Shown here piece after piece: positions 43,641 to 55,317 of a stretch of 64,000 bases of DNA. Each line of letters opens with the position of its first letter. Position 1 is the first letter of the stretch. Source of the DNA: Bactericera cockerelli (taxonomy: Eukaryota > Arthropoda > Insecta > Hemiptera > Triozidae); assembly GCA_024516035.1 (NCBI GenBank), contig CM044959.1, forward strand, positions 18,124,525 through 18,188,524, given 5' to 3'. Under the pieces are notes generated by a model. That model ran no database searches and was not told the origin of the DNA. It saw nothing but the letters and a program-made list of their open reading frames with translations. A program made the translations under genes and the position numbers.

Positions 43641-44446
43641 AAGATGCGAGTTTTTGTTGTACACGACTTTGAAATGTTTTGTGGTGGTAGCCATTAGGCT
43701 CCAGGACTTCATTTTTTTGAACCCAAGGGCTTGTTTTTGGTCATGGTGATTTGATATTTTCTCTCAAATTTTCGAATTTGCGTCTAATGAAGACAATTTT
43801 AGAAATACGTGCTAATGCGGAGACTCCCCTTTCAGGTGAAAATTTACATTTCACCTGAAGCAATGTTTTTGCTGAAAATGCTGGCATGTTATCATAACAT
43901 CATTCATACTAAAATATCTCTCCATATCTGGTAAAGAGTGTGTACCTACTTGTGTAATGAAAATTCAGCTGTGTGAACTTCATTTGAAATAGGGGTAGTT
44001 ACGGTGTAGTCTTTATTCAAAATACGGGAGATATACTAATAAAGATTCATTATGTTTGTAAACTGGGTAGGTAGTTACTAGTAATATTTCTACACGAGAA
44101 CCATAAAGTTGACCCTTATGTTCATATCTGGCATTGTTAATAAATTCCTAGTATGTGATGAAATAACAACGTAATATAATAATACAGTCGAAATGGCTAT
44201 AATGGGCTCTGATATATGAATAGAAAACTTTATAATAGAGTAAATCTCAGGTCCCTGCGTCACCTGTTCATATAGCACGCTCGTTTTGTTTTTCTTGGCG
44301 TTGCAAAACTAGCGTTTTGCTATATGTGTAATAGAGAAATGGTTATATTAGAAACTTCTTTATAATAGATTTTTTTCTCTGTCCCTTTCAATTGGTTACA
44401 TTATATCCAGGACTGGCTATATGGCAAATTCCCATGATAAGGAGAA
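43641..44446. other. Intronic, no feature recognised
   Basis: No recognised repeat or gene. Confidence 0.35.
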
Positions 44447-44605
44447 TCATCATAGGGTGGCTACCATCGTGAACGATGGTAGCCAGATAGTGGAGGAATG
44501 ACTCGCACTTCTACCACTGCCTTTACAAGAGGCTAATAATTGACAAGGTCCCCAGAACCAAGCCAATGCTGGTCTACTCCCTGTTTATAGTCCCCCAGCC
44601 AGACT
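44447..44605 (-). mobile_element. Composite VNTR element with a single unit, body A
   Basis: Minus strand: one VNTR unit (AGTCTGGCTGGGGGACTATA), body A with a small deletion near CATCGTGAACGATGG, and a TCATCAT tail on the plus strand. Confidence 0.8.
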
Positions 44606-44829
44606 ATGACTATAGCTGGAAGAATAACCAATACCAAAAAAAAAAATCCAGAACTGTAGTATATTCTTCAACAATTATAGCTGAGGTTATCCTCAGGTAT
44701 GAAGATTACTCACTCTTGAAGTTAAAACAAAAAAAAAACAGTCAGAACTTCGACCAGTTTATCTTCCCGAGTCCCTTATCAATCCTCAAGAATCTCCCCT
44801 CTCTTCACCCGCGGACAAGTTAGTACACG

Positions 44830-44944
<115 letters not shown>

Positions 44945-45142
44945 GAGTTCCTCCCGCCTTTGTTGTCCAATTAAGATTATTTTAACCAGAGTAGAAGATT
45001 GCAGCCTTGACCCTTGTACGGAAGAATTATATTGACCCTTGTACGAATAAATTATGAGAAGGAGCGACGCCTCATGATCCACAGTGACATAATTGCGATT
45101 TAACCTAGGATTCTTGGGAGGTGTATACTTATGATTTTATAG

Positions 45143-45300
45143 TCACCGCGGCCGAGAAGAGCGGCCGAGTCTGTACTTGGAATACCTGGAAGTCCGCGGT
45201 CCACTCATAGCTCGTGAGGAAAAGTGAGTAGTTGTATGAGTAAATACCAGAGGCGGCATTACCAGAATGTAGAGAATAATGGACAATAATTTCGAAAAGT
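45143..45300 (+). repeat. SINE-4 copy, head rearranged
   Basis: GTCACCGCGGCCGAGAAGAG, GCGGTCCACTCATAGCTCGT, GAGGCGGCATTACCAGAATG match SINE-4, with loss of part of the head. Confidence 0.7.
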
Positions 45301-45338
45301 AAAGAAGGCTCTTAGAATTGTCACCTACATGCCCATGA

Positions 45339-45700
45339 GTCTGTCCCGGTAGCTCAGTGGTAAAGGCGGCACTCAGTGAATCCAGAGATCGCGGGTTCGA
45401 AACCCAGTCGGGACATGACAATTAAAATTTATCCTCCCATTGGTATTTTTACCACATATTATTATTATTATTATTAAACAAGTTAAATCAAGTTTTATTT
45501 ACAAAATAATGACATAGAATATATACATACATAGATAATACAATTAAGAAAACAAAACTTGATCAAGGGCGGTGCTAATGCCAACGGCATTCTCTTCCGC
45601 ACCACCCTTGATAAAAAAAAACATAATAATACGTCTTGGGCTTACTGCTGGAATAATGGGGCTTAGTAGTCCCAATCGGGCAGTATAAATAAAGCGATAT
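45339..45700 (+). repeat. SINE-2 copy split by a LINE 3' fragment
   Basis: TGTCCCGGTAGCTCAGTGGT, AAAGGCGGCACTCAGTGAAT, GCGGGTTCGAAACCCAGTCG. The tail resumes at 45624: ATAATACGTCTTGGGCTTAC, TAGTCCCAATCGGGCAGTAT, ending TATTATTATTATT. Confidence 0.85.
45460..45623 (-). repeat. LINE 3' end nested in SINE-2
   Basis: On the plus strand it opens with (TAT)n and ends with the full hairpin GGCGGTGCTAATGCCAACGG / CATTCTCTTCCGCACCACCC. This is the best-preserved hairpin of the family, with arms AATGCC and GGCATT. Confidence 0.7.
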
Positions 45701-46095
45701 TATTATTATTATTTCATTCAATGTGAGTATAGGGAACGGGCGGATAAGAAAGATTTAAACGAGAGCAAGTACTTGGGATGTAAATAAATTCAGCAAGGAG
45801 TCGTATCTCGCCTATCAATCTTGTGACTGATGCGAGATGTGTCACGTCTAGAAGTCACTTACAAGTGACTTTGCCTGCAGCTGTGTTGGCGCAATACGAC
45901 ACGCTCGCTGTAACGTGCAATATGGAATCTCATTCCAGGAATATTAATGACGGAATTTGGGAGGGGGAAAGTTATTTATTCCCAACCTTATATATACTTA
46001 CGAGGAGAGGTAGTAGAGCTGGGGGAAGAAGATTTAGGGAAGAGAACCTTTTTTATCAGTCTTGGGCCGAAATTAATTGAATGTTACTAACCACA
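45701..46095. other. Intronic, no feature recognised
   Basis: No recognised repeat or gene. Confidence 0.35.
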
Positions 46096-46302
46096 AGTCC
46101 CAGTAGCTCAGTGGTAAAGGCGGCACTCTGTGAATCCAGAGGTCAGATGTCGCGGGTTCGAAACTTCGAAACCCAGTCGGGACATGACAAGTTTTCCTCC
46201 CATTTGGGATTTTACCTCATAATAATACGTCTTAGGCTTACTGCTGGAATAATGGGACTTAAAAGTGGTGATCGAGAATTACAAATAAGGCGATATATTA
46301 TT
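46096..46302 (+). repeat. SINE-2 copy with a small internal duplication
   Basis: Head GTCCCAGTAGCTCAGTGGTA. TTCGAAAC is duplicated inside the B box region, followed by GACATGACAAGTTTTCCTCC and the ACTGCTGGAATAATGGGACT tail. Confidence 0.85.
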
Positions 46303-46833
46303 ATCAATCAAATTTATTTTATTGTAAATGATTTACAAAGGAATATTATTATTATGGCATAAATAACCAAGATATATTATTTATTATTTATTATTATAAC
46401 AATGTACTCTACCCTAGCGAAGTTTTGGCCTGTGAAATTATTGAGAATTATTTCTGAGAAATCTTCAATACCAATTAATGGGTCATACGGCTACAGGTAA
46501 AGCTTGAACAATGATTTGTTCTTTAAGACTATTTCTGCTGCTTTTATATTAGCTCCATGTGGAGATGATTTGGGTTTTCCAGCAAAACCTATACTATTAT
46601 GAACCTCATGTAACAACAGTAGATAATTAACTACCTACTTGAAGCTACTTTGGTTTGACCACACTGTTATACTGGTGCTTGAAAAGCAATTTTTGAAGCA
46701 ATACCATCCTCTCAATGGCGTGTCTGTGTAACAGATTTCTCTTCCATCGTATTTTCCTTGTGACGTTTTTGTCTTAGGCTGTTTTTTAATAAAAATTCAA
46801 AGCTACTGTTTCAAAGTTTAAAAAAAAACTCAG

Positions 46834-47036
46834 TAGCTTGATTGATAACGCGGGCGGACTTTTAACCTGGAGGTTGGTGGTTCAAGTCCCGCTTTCAGGG
46901 TAGATTTAGTCAAGGGATACCCACCCAGTGCATGAATTTTTCCTCATTAATTTGAGTTTGTGACCATATAATAATGAGACTCTGAGGGTTAGGTGTTAGA
47001 AGATGCTTTGAGCATTCACCTCGCCTGGTGGTTACC
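46834..47036 (+). repeat. Chimeric SINE: SINE-3 head joined to SINE-1 body
   Basis: CAGTAGCTTGATTGATAACG and GGAGGTTGGTGGTTCAAGTC (SINE-3) run to about 46915. The sequence then switches to ACCCAGTGCATGAATTTTTC and the complete SINE-1 tail, without a head of its own. Confidence 0.75.
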
Positions 47037-49892
47037 TTGTTGTTAACTTCTTCAACCTCATGTCACTTGTCACATGACATTTGCCTAGTCCAGATTTTTA
47101 TTTTTAGTATCCTATGTTTTATCTCGCGAGATTTGTCACCAAGCATTCTAATGTCATCTGCAAATTTCACACAGCTCCCCTGGGTGCTGGATGTTTCTTT
47201 TCTTCTTCTTTTTTGTGGTTGAGAATGTTAATGGTGTTGGAATTCATCTCATTGTTTTATTACGTCCCCCGTGTCTCCTTGGTCGGATTTTTGTAATCTT
47301 GATCACGGCTCTATCTGATGTGAAGTTGATGTTTTCTTCTCCCTCTGTTTGAATGAACCACATTCCGCCTTGGCATTGCGAAAAATCTTTTCTCACGCGG
47401 CGTAAATTCCTTTTTCACTTGTTGGAACAGGTTCGTAAAATAATAATCAACAAAAAACGTTGACATCAGAATGATTTAAAAAAAAAGTTGCAAACAAATT
47501 CTAAAAAGTACTAATTTTTTATTTATAATTTATACTTAAGAGTATTTGAAATGTCGGACATTATTTTGGGGTTTTATATTTTCTCCTTTCCTTTTGATCC
47601 CCACTTCTTTATATTTTTTTCACAGATGTAGATCAAGTCAATGAGCAATTAACTAATCATCTTCTTCTGTAACCTTTTGAGCTCAGCTTATTACAGTTAT
47701 TAACAATTATACGTATATGCCATACTCTACCGCTTGATTTAAAACAGAAGGCATATTTCTGTGGACAAACTTCTACCAGAATTAAATGTTAATACGTTGC
47801 TCAATCATCTCTAGATGATTCCTAGTGAAAGTAGCATCGCCATCAGTAGCTATACTGATCCTAATGAGTCGGAATCGAGCAGGGATGGAATCAGCAGTTT
47901 ACAGGATCCGTTTTTTTAAACATTTTTTTTTTTTACACAAACTTACGGGGTCAAGCCATTTTTGTTACAAAAAAAAAAACAAACAAAATTAAAAAAAAAA
48001 AAAACATGATGAAAAGAATTCTCTAATCGCAACCCCAATTATGCGGAGAGCACGGACCCCATAGCAATGACATGGTGCTTAAACAATATCAACGCATCAG
48101 CTCTACATGGGCCACGCTCACCACTCACCACATCAGCATCAGTTAGTCAAAGATATGATGGAGCCCACATAATATCTAAGCCGGAAACTATATTGCTGAT
48201 AAGCCAAAACTGAAGCTGGCTGTAATTTTTATTCATTTAAGTATTTTTTTTTAGTAGCAAAAACCTGGGAAGATTTTTAACTTGATTTTCTACCTATTAA
48301 AAGACCACCTCCGAAGGAAACAGTATTAAATCTTACTATTATTTTTGGTTCATGAGATTGAACTTAAGAGTTTAAATATCTTTGTATGAAACTGGAGAGT
48401 ACTTTTGGCTCCAAATCACCACAACTTCATTTATTACACTGTCATAACTTTGTTCTTTCATGTTTGTACTCGAAAGCGACCTTGAGAAAAAAAAATTATC
48501 GAGTTGAGATTAATATAAATTTGTTTTATCGAGGTGAGATTAACAAAATGCGTTCCAGAAGTTCTTAAACGGTCCTTTACCAGCCCTGATTTACCTAATG
48601 ATAACTCATATTGATTAAGGTTTAGTGCTATCATTGTAGTTCATTGTTTTACGCCCAAGAACAAATTGATGAGACTAGGAACATATTGCCTACTAAAACA
48701 AAAAGAGAAAATACCTTGAAGATGGTAGTTTAATGTTTGATTATTTTTTTTATAAATGGCATGATTTTATTACTGAACAAATTACTTGATGATTCCGCAA
48801 TATTCCGCATATCTTCTGATGCTTTCTCGTAATTTTGCAGTCTTACGAGTTGAATGCGGAAGTTTACTGTAGTATTATTTTATTTTATGTAATACCATAT
48901 TATATGCTTAATATTTATCATTTACTTGGGAAATAACGAAAGATATGACATCTTTGGTTCAATATTCTTTGTCGGTGAGATTAGAAAGTTCTTTTTCTTT
49001 CACTGAATTTTTTATTTTCTCTAAAAAATACTACCCTTGAAAATTATACCTATAATAATGGTCGATATGTTTTATTTTGATTTCAGGTATGTCCAGATCC
49101 TCAGTATAATATGTTAAACACAAAGAGTGCTTGTAAAAGATCATGTCATAGAATCCAGATTATATCTTCTGGTAAGTTATTTTAAATTAATATTCCTCTA
49201 AACGACTCTAAAGGGTTTGAAAAAAAAGCTGTACCAAAAGCTAGACAGGAGCAAAGAGTCGAAGTAGAGGACTTTATAATGAGGTTATCCAAGCATGTAG
49301 CAAGCCGGGTACTACAAAATAAAACACATCATCTATTTATTATACTTTGATTTTGTTACTGTGTTACAAGAAGTACTTTTTTTGTAACTCTCAAACTGAA
49401 ACTTTAGAAGTATCGATGTATTCGACTTTTCTCACCTAATATAACATCCTTCTGTCAGAGAAACGCCGAGAATGATTTTAGATGAATTCATCAGAATGTC
49501 ACTTGTTCAAGTTTCTGTGGACTTACAGATAGTGGTACAGGATACCACTTTCACTGGAACTGGTGAAAGAGTGAGTAGCAGGCCATAATGTAAGCCGATG
49601 CGCTTGGTTTATTGTCGACAATAAAGCTTACTAGTTAAATCAAGCGTTTTATAGCTCTGTTAGCGTTATCTGCTTGATAAAATCGCAGAGCCATTAGGAA
49701 AATAGGTTTATCGGTTTTTTTAGTGGTGAAGTGGTCTAGCACACTCGTGTAGATAACGTTATATTAACTACTCTTCTGTGCATCTTCCAGTAACAACACA
49801 GTTTTCATTTATAGTTGAAATAAGGAATGGCTGGCTGGTGAATCACGTGCAGTGTCTTTCGAACCAGAGGCTGAAGAAAGTGGTTATAAAAT
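47037..49892. other. Intronic, no gene recognised
   Basis: Long AT-rich stretch with homopolymer A/T runs near 47930-48005. No defensible ORF, RNA gene or repeat family. Confidence 0.4.
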
Positions 49893-49972
49893 AATAGACT
49901 CTGAGGTTAGGTGGTAGAAAATGTTTTGAGCATTAACCTCGCCTGGTGTTTATTCCACAAAGAGTATTATTA
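49893..49972 (+). repeat. SINE-1 3' fragment
   Basis: GACTCTGAGGTTAGGTGGTA, AAATGTTTTGAGCATTAACC, TCGCCTGGTG, TATTATTAA: only the tail is retained. Confidence 0.8.
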
Positions 49973-50119
49973 AGAGATTTCGTCTGAAAATCAAGTTTCA
50001 CTCTGCCCGCTGTCTCTTTGTATTCACGTCTCTTTCTTCACACCTCGACCGAGTGTTTGATCACGAAATGAAGCTACGAGTATTACACAAGAAAACAAGA
50101 AAGAGATTGTCATCTGAGA

Positions 50120-50290
50120 TGTTGGTGAAAGAGATTGCTAAGGCAATAACCCCACCTTTAGTTAGACAAAATTATGTATATATTTATTTATTTTTTCTTT
50201 ATTTTTTTCTTCTATTATATTGTATTTTAATTTTTGTAATTATTTGTGTTGTATATATATGTCCTATTAATAAAGTGTAAATAAAGAAAT
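50120..50290 (+). repeat. LINE 3' end
   Basis: GAGATTGCTAAGGCAATAAC, CCCACCTTTAGTTAGACAAA, then an AT-rich run and AATAAAGTGTAAATAAA. Plus-strand version of the hairpin family, opposite in strand to the 875 and 10440 copies. Confidence 0.55.
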
Positions 50291-50428
50291 AAATAAATCT
50301 GTATTAATTATTATAGAAAACACTTCTCATACCCGCGTCGCCGTCGGCTTCTTGTGAAGAACACACACTGTACGGATGAACGGGATGAAGGACGAGTAGG
50401 GTACAATCTACAATACAGAAAACCATTA

Positions 50429-50742
50429 GCCCATTCCAGAAACACTTTTCACTCTCCAAATCCGCGAATCTCGTTTCAACTGTCACACAACGACACTCTG
50501 ATTGGTTATTGCGTTCAAGAGTGCGTACAAAGATTATTTGGACCAAGAATTTCGATGGCTGTACTACGAGGGCACGCTGATGTGTGAAGGAACCCGTTGA
50601 TGCATTCAAAAAATTTTTTCTATAAACATGTATTGAATAATAAATCGACTTAATTCCTCCTCGGTGAAAAAAACAGAGGCGTGTGTGACAGTTGAAAGGG
50701 AAATTGGAGATTATGAGAGTGGAAAGTGTTTCTGGAACGGGC
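50429..50742. repeat. Imperfect inverted repeat, about 61-bp arms
   Basis: Left arm 50429-50489 (GCCCATTCCAGAAACACTTT ... TTTCAACTGTCACACA) pairs with the right arm 50682-50742 (GTGTGTGACAGTTGAAAGGG ... AAGTGTTTCTGGAACGGGC). The spacer is 192 bp. It could be a decayed TIR element or a foldback; no target duplication was found. Confidence 0.75.
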
Positions 50743-52226
50743 TACACAGGTCTAACTCAAGACTTCGGTAACTGAACTGTACGAAGATAACTGAACTGTA
50801 CCAGTTGTTTCAGGACAGATAAACAATAGGGGTTCTTCTGGAAACTAATCTCAAAAGAAGATTTCTCAAAGTTCTTCTTACTCGAGTAGTAGGCTCACCT
50901 GGCTTAATCCGTTTTTAATGTGACTTTTCCTCATTTTCCTGCACGACACAAATACGCTGTACCGGGAAATGTTGTGCGGGGAAGATTTTTTAATACCCGA
51001 GATTTATTGCAAAGTAAAACACTTTTCCAACCTCCGGGTTATATGAGAAAATTTAACCTCTCTCAGTGGCGAATGTCTCAATACTCTCAATTTTTTACGG
51101 GCCTTTCAGTTTTGCCTCAACTCAAAAGAAATTCTTGTGTTAGAATTTGTCTCGCGGTAAATAAGCATTCTTATTAACGGTGTTTTATTGAGATATACCT
51201 CTGCTATGAAAAGTAGATATACCTAGCTGGGTAGAGCTCTGAATTATCAACTCAGAATTCTTAATTCAAGTCCAAGTTGAAAAAATTCAAAAAATATAAA
51301 ATTGCTACAGAAATTGGAATAAATGAACAATTTTTTTGATCCAATCAACAAGCTTTTGACGCTCTCCAAAGAAATAATTTAATAATACAGATTTTCGTAT
51401 CCACCAATTGTATCTGGATGAGTACAATCTCTTGTTTATCCTTAATGATAAGGTATAGGGTCATCGTTAACGATATAGCCTTTTACTACTCAATCATTGC
51501 TATTAATTAGAGGGTCGTGCCGCCTGATTCACAATCATTTATACAAACAATAATTAGCAGAAAAAAAAAGAAAAAAATTTAAAGAACAATAATCCACCAT
51601 TCACCCTGATGTATTAACATCTTTATAATATTGTACTGTGTATTTGGCAAACATCAAAAACATGTCAGTTACTAAATGTATTTTAATTTATTATTATATT
51701 ATTAAATTAAAAAAAAAACAAGTTCAATGGGAAAATAATTTGCATCAATGAATTTGAATACTGTATGATTTCAAATCTGCAGCTTCTGCACTGAGGTGTA
51801 TAGAAATCTCCATGTGAAATTAAATGAGAAATGTTGAGATTCAGATCCACACCACATCTGCGTGAAGAAATGGAAATCGAGACTTTTCTTGGCGTGAAAT
51901 TTGAATCCGTCATGAAACACCGCCCGCTTACAGACCTCGTACTCTTCCTGTCTCTACCTCCGTTCACTTCCCTCCTACCCTTACAGTCCCACCCATCCCC
52001 CACTTGAAGACCTCCTCCGGACAACTTACTCCTTTGCCTCCCCTACACACCACCACCACACTTCTGTGGGCGTCATGTAGTCTAGGAGCAGTGAACTTAC
52101 AATTTTTTCAGAACTTCATTTCGTCGATATTTCTCAAAAAACAAGATGTTTGCAGGACTTATTTCCGTATTAAATTCTGAAGAAAAGCTAACATTGTTAT
52201 AAGTAAAATTGTGCTTGTTGTATAGA
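50743..52226. other. Intronic, no feature recognised
   Basis: No recognised gene. The 105-codon minus-strand opening (51707-52024) lacks any family resemblance. Confidence 0.35.
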
Positions 52227-52466
52227 TCTCTATATATAAAACAGAAAAAGGACTACTACTATGTTTGTTGTTTGTTGTTTGTTTGTTTGTCCGGAGTTGT
52301 TTAGCCAAAACGGTAAGAGATAGCGAAAAATGTCTCAGAATGACCCCCAACCATTATCGCTTTGTCTAGAAAAATTATAAAAAGTTCAAAAGGCATTGCT
52401 GTCCAGCAGTACGGCATGCCTTAGTAAATTTGAGATTAGTCCGTTGCAAAGCACGGGCAAACGTAG
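52227..52466 (+). mobile_element. Short Helitron-like element
   Basis: Starts A|TCTCTATATATAAAAC, with a TTTGTTTGTTTGTCC run, and ends CCGTTGCAAAGCACGGGCAA then ACGTAG|T. A stem before the terminus is present (CCGTTGC...GCACGG). The 3' tetranucleotide is GTAG rather than CTAG. Confidence 0.65.
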
Positions 52467-53179
52467 TATATATAGTATGTACATGTTTTTTGTTTTTAAA
52501 GTTTTATGATGTTTAGAGTCCTTGATTAGAAAAAAAGGAGCAGAAGTATCCCCCTAGTAAAAATCTTTTGAGAATGATTTGATCGAGTTAGTGAACAATG
52601 TATATTGGTCGATAATTACATCTCTACCCAATTACTTCTATCTGTCCGGTGAACTTAATACTGCTCATTTGGAGTGACAACAATAAATTATGATCATGTT
52701 GGATGAGATAATTACTTGCTTTACTTGATAATTGTGTGAATCAAGTGTCCTTTTTCTGATGATCGAGTGATCTAGTTTGATTGTTAGTATTGTTACACAA
52801 CCTGTAGAAATTGTTGAGGAAGCACAGAGTAAAAAATAGTAATATTGTCCTAGTTAAAGAGAATGGTAGAAACTCTTGATATTCTTCACTGTCAAGTAAG
52901 CCGCAAGGAGCATTCAAGTATGTTATTGTACTGAATAAAATTAAACAGTTGACACAAAGATCAAAACAGTTGACGTAAAGATCAGTGTGATTATGCACTT
53001 GTATCTCTACATTCAGCTGAGGCATAAGTGAGAAGAGAAGAGAAGAGAATTGGACATGACGAGAATGTAAGTAAACGCACATCTTTTTTTTCTCCCTCCT
53101 TAGTCTAAAGTCTTAAAATGTAAACGAGGCATTAGACGTGTGAAAAGTGAAAAGACACGGCGGCATTTTCTTCAATACA
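52467..53179. other. Intronic, no feature recognised
   Basis: No recognised gene or repeat. Confidence 0.35.
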
Positions 53180-53545
53180 ACTATTTTCAGAAAATTCTAT
53201 ACAACCACATCAATTCAGAAAATTCTATACAACCACTTCAGTTCAAAATTCTATGCAAGCACTTCAGTTCAGGAAAATTCTATGAAACCACTTCAGTTCA
53301 GGAAAATTCTTTTCAACCACTTCAGTCAGGAAATTCTATGCAACCCACTTCAGTTCAGGAATTCCTATGCAACCACTACAGTTTAGGAAATTCTATGCAA
53401 CCACTTCAGTTCAGGAAATTCTATGCAACCACTTCAGTTCATGAAATTCTAATGCAACCACTTCAGTTCAGGAAATTCTATGCAACCACTTCAGTTCATG
53501 AAATTTATGCAACCACTTCAGTTCAGAAAATTATTACAACCATTC
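53180..53545 (+). repeat. Minisatellite of about 28-30 bp units, 12 or so copies
   Basis: Unit core AACCACTTCAGTTCAGGAAA then TTCTATGC, with single-base indels that change the unit length. A 146-codon ORF crosses it, but indels in the array break periodicity in frame and nothing resembles a known protein. Confidence 0.95.
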
Positions 53546-53589
53546 AGAAGTCACTTGATCTAAAAATTAAGCAGCCCTAACTAGCTAGT

Positions 53590-53830
53590 TATTTTTTTTT
53601 TTTTTTTTTTTTGGGTTAACGTCGCTTTCAAGCATGGCATACACGACGGGTTTTACCCTCCATTCGCAGGAAATCACAACCCTACTCACATTGACCTCAC
53701 AGCCGAGTGGGGCTGGAAAACCAGCGTCACGAGAATTAGAAATTGAATGGTCACCCATCCAAGTCTTACCTCGCTGATGTCTACTCGGTGTTTTTGAAGG
53801 AACGTGTATTCAACATGCCTCGAGCCTGCT
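53590..53830. repeat. Dispersed repeat, family with 29140-29345
   Basis: Poly-T, then GGGTTAACGTCGCTTTCAAG, ACACGACGGG, TTACCCTCCATTCGCAGGAA, then CACCCATCCAAGTCTTACCT, which is longer than the 29140 copy. Confidence 0.65.
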
Positions 53831-54499
53831 TAGGCTAGTTTGGCTTCCTGTCTATTATCTACTAGCTCAGCTAGTGGCTTTACGTCAAAACTTTTGTGTG
53901 TATTTTAGAATGGTTATTCATTTTATGAACAGTTTGGGCTATGACCCTAGGCTAGGACAAGTTGGTAGAAATATTTCTTCAGCGTTTAGTTATTCGCCTT
54001 TAAACACCACCACCATTGAACCCTGTACCTTACGATTCTGCTGTCAGTCAATGGCGTACATTAGGTTTACATCTGTGTTGGTTCTATACAAGGTAACTCT
54101 TCACATTATGTAAGAGTGCCAACCAGCAGCACTTGTTTGTTGTGACTGTGTCCATACTCCATGTAGCTGATAGTTATTGATATCATTGTCAATATTGTAG
54201 TTGATAATGATTGTTATCACTCTTATAGTGTCAACGTACTCGACACTACTCAGTTGCTCTCGTTTATCCCACAACTCTACAATGAGTGAGTGTGTACGAG
54301 AGTTTGAGTGCGTTTTTTTTGAAGATTTGTCTGATCCCCGTTATTTTGGTTAGTTATCTGCCTTATGTTTATATTTCGTAGATTCTGTTCTATTTTGTTC
54401 ACATAATTTTAACCTTATGAAATTATTGACCTTGCACGTGAATTAAGGTATTTGATGAAATGTATTTTAAATCAATATCTTACTATTTAAATTATTTAG

Positions 54500-54745
54500 A
54501 CTACGTTCTTTGTCTCTCTTCTTCAAATTTCTTTTTGTTTTCCTCCCCTCTTTTATTTCTCTTTTTGACATCTTAGGTATGTTTTCTCAAAGAAAAATAA
54601 TTTTCTTCTTCCTCCCACATTACACTTCTCTCACTTCTTTTTTTCCCTTTCTTTCCGTCCCTTCATTTTTTTTCCTCCTCGGTTGTCCTGCTTTCTTTCT
54701 TTCCTTCTTTTTCTCTTATCATTTTTCCCCCTGATCTTCTTTTTC
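54500..54745 (+). repeat. Pyrimidine-rich tract
   Basis: About 240 bases with mostly C/T on the plus strand. The Phe/Ser/Leu-rich ORF is an artefact. Confidence 0.85.
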
Positions 54746-54861
54746 TAAACTCAAGTTCTATCCCCCAACTTTTCAATGTTTTTTCTACAGTTTGCTGTTC
54801 TGCTATCTTTCCTGTTGTATCGTTACAGAAATTGCAGATTTTCCTCTTAGGCAGTAGTGCA

Positions 54862-55309
54862 CAGGCGCGGCCGGTGGGAAAATGTTTTGGAGGTGCTGCC
54901 CTGCTGCCACAAAAACCGGACTAATATGCGATTTATAGAGTAGCTCTCTAGTGTGTATGACCATAGACGTTGACATGCACCACTATATAATCTAATAAAA
55001 GATAGATAGATAAAGTAGCTCTTTCAATATCTAAAAAGTATGAGTTCATTCAACATGACAATCATAATAATTATGCATTAATTATTCTAGAAATGTGTGA
55101 TGATTTTCATTATGTACGAGCTAGGACTTGAGAAAATTCTCTCTTTTTCTTTTTCGTCTGGGGGTGCTGGAGTTCCGCAGCTCCTTAGCAAGTTATTCTA
55201 GAAATGTGTGATGATTTTCATTATGTACGAGCTAGGACTTTAGAAAATCCTCTCTTTTTCATCTGGGGGTGCTGCAGTTCCGCAGCTCCTTTAGCACCGG
55301 CCGCGCCTG
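54862..55309. mobile_element. 448-bp hAT-like MITE with 8-bp duplication
   Basis: Perfect 15-bp inverted repeats (CAGGCGCGGCCGGTG ... CACCGGCCGCGCCTG) are flanked by GTAGTGCA at 54854-54861 and 55310-55317. An 8-bp duplication with CAG-starting ends is characteristic of hAT. The interior is duplicated in tandem (TTATTCTAGAAATGTGTGAT ... GTTCCGCAGCTCCTT, about 115 bp, at 55082 and 55193). No transposase. Confidence 0.92.
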
Positions 55310-55317
55310 GTAGTGCA

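Noticed and set aside
43476..43712. Lys/Arg/Glu-rich ORF on the minus strand
   Set aside because: Direct translation of the CTT microsatellite.
50304..50609. 101-codon minus-strand ORF
   Set aside because: Overlaps the left arm of the inverted repeat and shows no domain.
53200..53530. CRISPR-like or protein-coding repeat array
   Set aside because: Contiguous minisatellite without spacers; the ORF has no family resemblance.
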